A stretch of DNA of 5,783 nt from JADLFV01 sp964471555 (GTDB lineage Bacteria; Planctomycetota; Phycisphaerae; Phycisphaerales; Phycisphaeraceae). Numbering within the stretch: the first letter of the stretch is position 1; every line of letters begins with the position of its first letter. Shown piece by piece: positions 5,455 to 5,783 of this stretch. The stretch lies in assembly GCA_964471555.1 (NCBI GenBank), contig CAYYGM010000200.1, forward strand, positions 1 to 5,783, in the 5' to 3' direction. A program made the translations under genes and the position numbers. The notes under the pieces were generated by a model. It was given only the letters and a program-made list of their open reading frames with translations, searched no databases and was not told the origin of the DNA.

Positions 5455-5783
5455 CGGAGCGACGAAGCAATCGACCGTTAGTACCGCTCAGCTAAAGACA
5501 TTTCTGTCCTTGCACCTGCGGCCTATCAACCGGGTGGTCTACCCGGGGTCTCTCGCACTTGCGTACATCCAAGCCTGATCTTGAGGGGGGCTTCCCGCTT
5601 AGATGCCTTCAGCGGTTATCCCTGCCGGACGTAGCTACCCAGCAATGGACCTAGCGGTCCAACTGGCGCACCAGGGGTCCGTCCTTCCTAATCCTCTCGT
5701 ACTAAAGAAGACTCCTCTCAAGCTTGGTACGCCCACAGCAGATAGGGACCGACCTGGCTCACGCCGGTCTGAACCCAGCTCGC
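5455..5783 (-). rRNA. rrl: 23S ribosomal RNA, 3' part (5' portion beyond window edge)
   Basis: The minus strand carries the end of domain V and all of domain VI of 23S rRNA. At the right edge is the peptidyl-transferase segment GCGAGCTGGGTTCAG, followed by GGTCGGTCCCTATCTGC. The sarcin-ricin loop AGTACGAGAGGA lies at 5703-5692, with GATAACCGCTGAAGGCATCT and GGTACTAACGG towards the 3' end. Counting from the sarcin-ricin loop with E. coli spacing puts the 3' end near 5453-5457, so no large insertion is present here. About 330 nt of roughly 2900 are visible. The exact 3' end cannot be fixed because its 5' pairing partner is outside the window. Confidence 0.95.

Overview
The window looks like a piece of a fairly GC-rich chromosome from a planctomycete-like bacterium, most plausibly in or near the class Phycisphaerae. 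This placement is an inference. It rests mainly on one large secreted protein that combines a C-type-lectin-like fold, autotransporter-type repeats, a dockerin-type calcium-binding pair and a PEP-CTERM sorting tail, a mixture familiar from planctomycete genomes. The weak ribosome-binding site of that gene fits too. The rRNA is bacterial, but I cannot place it more finely by eye.

Layout. Positions 1-1253 (+) hold the C-terminal 416 codons of mfd, the transcription-repair coupling factor; its 5' part lies outside the window. After a 19-bp gap with a strong Shine-Dalgarno sequence comes a complete nikR-type regulator gene (1273-1716, +), with all four nickel ligands in the expected spacing. It is probably co-transcribed with mfd. 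Only 4 bp further on, and convergent, is the stop codon of a 1037-codon gene on the minus strand (1721-4834) encoding the large surface protein. A non-coding stretch follows (4835-5123) with G-rich runs, a 12-bp tandem repeat and a perfect palindrome. Then, on the minus strand, come an intrinsic terminator (5124-5161), 5S rRNA (5166-5272), a roughly 180-bp hairpin-rich spacer, and the 3' end of 23S rRNA running off the right edge (about 5455-5783).

How it works together. From right to left the minus strand reads 23S, spacer, 5S, terminator, untranslated leader, secreted lectin/PEP-CTERM protein. From left to right the plus strand reads mfd then nikR. The two transcription units collide at 1716/1721 with no room for a terminator between them. 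No nickel transport or enzyme genes are visible, so the NikR regulon lies elsewhere. No exosortase is visible, so sorting of the PEP-CTERM protein depends on genes elsewhere.

I see no clear evidence of a new defence or mobile system. The most interesting items are the domain architecture of the large protein, the unusual tail of NikR, and the repeated GGCGTGC/GCACGCC palindromes.
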